Positions 62,141 to 64,000 of a stretch of DNA of 64,000 nt are shown here, one piece after another. The notes under the pieces are model-generated. The model was not told the origin of the DNA and searched no databases. It saw only the letters and a program-made list of their open reading frames with translations. Both the position numbers and the translations under genes were made by a program. The stretch's first letter is position 1. Each line of letters begins with the position of its first letter. The DNA is from Acytostelium subglobosum LB1 (lineage: Eukaryota > Evosea > Eumycetozoa > Acytosteliales > Acytosteliaceae). The DNA lies in the NCBI RefSeq assembly GCF_000787575.1, contig NW_012236519.1:516256-580255 (forward strand), given 5' to 3'.

Positions 62141-63732
62141 ATGGAACAAGGTAATAACATGTTTGATCAATTACCAGCACCTGGAACTCAATCTAACATT
62201 CATTATCAATAGGTATCCAAACAATTGGAATCACTCCGATTCAGTACACCTACTACCAAACACCAACTGGAAGTTATTATGATGTTTATAGTCCATTAGA
62301 CTCTTCATCGTCCACCTCAGTCCTCTCACCGGCGTCCTCATGGCCTTCACCTCCACATCATTTCCAAGACCCGCATCCAAGCCATCTGATCCATGCCCAA
62401 CAAATGCCAGGCACACCAATGGGTGTGATCACTGTGCCTCCCAGATACCTCCAGCTGGGTGACTCCAATAACCAGAGCACGCCACCATCCTACATGTCTC
62501 CACCTCTTACTACCACACCTCCATTGCCATTGCCAATGACACCACTACCATCACCACCACCACTACCTATGTCCAGTCCAGAGCATCAATTGAAACTGGA
62601 ACAGATGGAGTCCAAACTGATCGAGTTCTTGACCACCTACAAGATGTCATTCATACATTGGAGAATGATGTCCTTTATGGGATACCTCTCTGTGTTCAAC
62701 TTCTTCCAAAACATCGCTCCAGCATCCAAGTACGCCAGTCTTCCAATTGACTTTAGTCTGAATCCATTCATGACCTGTCAGAAGATGGACAAGGTCACTG
62801 AGCCACAGTTCAAGGGTACCACCAAGGTCCTAGAGCACCTTTACCTCAAGGAGAACTACATCCTTGATGATCAATACCAGAGGAGAGTGAATGAGCAAAC
62901 CAAGATATTCCAACTAATGATGCATGTAAGTATCACTCAATTGGTTAACTCATTCGATCACTCGGTCAATCACTAACCCGCTCACTATATAGTGTCGTCC
63001 CCAATCCAACAATGAGATTGAGTCCAAGTACAATCAGATTAGATCAACATTCCATGTGATTAAGTCATTCCAGAAGACCAACACATGTGATACCCTGCTC
63101 AAGATACTCAAGATCTACGCCAAGAAACAAAAGAATAGAAGGATACTTACCGAAGCACAGGATCAGTCCATGAACACATGGTTCAAAGAACATGAGAAGG
63201 GTAAGTACTGCCATACCATCCATCATATCTCCGATCACTAACTCAATCAATGAATATAGATGAATGTGGACCATATCCAGATGACAATGAGAAGTCTATC
63301 CTGGGTGCCATGAACAATATGTCCAAGTCACAGCTGGATAATTGGTTCGGCAACAAGAGAATGAGAGACAAGTATAGGAAGAACTCATCTTCTGGTATCT
63401 CCTCCAACAGCAGCAACAACAACAATAACAATAGCATCAACAATGGAAGGGTAGTTGGCTATTGTTTGGACAACCCTGACCAGTGGAACAACTACCATCT
63501 AAACAACAACATCAGCAGGATTGAGGTCCCAACATATCAGTGCCAGGTCATCAAGGAGGAGGTGATTGAAACACCTGTCGATGACATCTTCATGGATGAA
63601 GTCGAGACCACCGATGAACTCATGGACGTTGATGAGTTTGACGACGATGAGGAGGATATGGATGAAGAGGATGAGGACGAGACCGATGAGGAGGTGGGTG
63701 AATTCTCCAGCGACGACACTGATGATGAATAG
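62141..63732 (+). CDS. TALE-class homeobox transcription factor (467 aa)
   Basis: Exons 62141-62150 (only 10 nt), 62213-62925, 62993-63200 and 63260-63732, phases 1, 0 and 1. The N-terminal half is Pro/Ser/Thr-rich, followed by a helical region (KLEQMESKLIEFLTTYK; EQTKIFQLMMH). The homeodomain is at about 300-365: LTEAQDQSMNTWFKEH, then the TALE three-residue loop with PYPDDNEK, and recognition helix SQLDNWFGNKRMRDKYRK with W, F, N51 and R53 in place. The WFGNKR sequence matches the PBC type. A low-complexity Asn tract and a long acidic tail end the protein. It is probably a nuclear developmental regulator (inference). Confidence 0.9.
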
Positions 63733-64000
63733 AAGATGTTCACCAAACTAGTCAATGCACTTTGGCAGCCAATACGAGTGAGCTCACATGTATATATCAA
63801 GGCTGCTGTTAGAAGAACTAAACCTTTAACTATCGTTTGTTTCCATCCATCCATTTGATTGATTGATGCTGACTGTGTCTTGATTGTTCGTTCGTTTGTT
63901 TGATAGTCTAACATATATTAGTAAGGTATTTATTTCAAGCGAGAATGGTGTAGCTGTCTCGCGCTGCTGCTGTATTGTTGCTGTAGCTGCTGTTGCTATA
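63733..64000. other. 3' flank of the homeobox gene
   Basis: AT-rich sequence ending in a GCTGCTGTTGCTG tract at the window edge. No gene recognised. Confidence 0.4.

Overview
The window is nuclear DNA of a dictyostelid social amoeba. The case rests on short GT-AG introns (about 40 to 125 nt) with ACTAAC-like branch sites, AT-rich intergenic DNA full of CAAT/ATTG tetranucleotides, Asn/Gln-rich low-complexity coding tracts, and gene content: GPI-type IPT/TIG surface proteins, a large EGF-type surface glycoprotein, calcineurin A with an extended tail, LIS1 and a TALE homeobox gene. Coding DNA is too GC-rich for Dictyostelium discoideum or D. purpureum, so another dictyostelid lineage is likely. 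The species cannot be fixed from the sequence alone.

Layout. 1-430: a small unidentified gene on the minus strand. 767-18733: the dominant feature, five same-strand tandem paralogues (copies A to E, 954-1036 aa) of a 2-oxoglutarate/Fe(II) oxygenase fused to a long C-terminal module. An unrelated secreted-protein gene sits on the minus strand between copies C and D. 19181-24284: two tandem GPI-anchored IPT/TIG surface proteins sharing a promoter dyad. 24670-26879: a kelch-SAM protein. 26987-28434: LIS1 (minus). 29444-29957: LSM8. 30326-34700: a 1366-aa EGF-containing type I membrane glycoprotein (minus). 36222-38274: calcineurin A. 39799-40679: a secreted, probably GPI-anchored zinc deaminase. 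41009-41313: an ISG12/IFI6-like gene broken by a frame change. 43821-46148: a TRF4/PAPD5-type nucleotidyltransferase. 46596-47579: triosephosphate isomerase (minus). 47844-49075: an EGF + seven-TM protein (minus). 50729-52255: HMG-CoA synthase. 52454-53998: a LACTB-like serine hydrolase (minus). 54807-55661: a methyltransferase. 56087-59141: glycogen phosphorylase. 59440-61111: TAF6. 62141-63732: a TALE homeobox protein.

How the genes relate. Most of the right two-thirds is unrelated housekeeping genes. The left third is accessory in character. The oxygenase array combines near-identical catalytic DNA (a 253-nt identical tract between copies A and B, and a 68-nt tract identical in all five) with strongly diverged C-terminal modules and a variable acidic linker, the pattern expected of gene conversion plus diversification. 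It is followed by a duplicated adhesion-type surface gene. Exon boundaries below were inferred by hand from splice sites, reading-frame closure and family alignment. Every multi-exon model closes to an exact multiple of three, but two genes (41009-41313 and 43821-46148) have unresolved frame problems. No tRNA, rRNA, transposon or CRISPR array was recognised.
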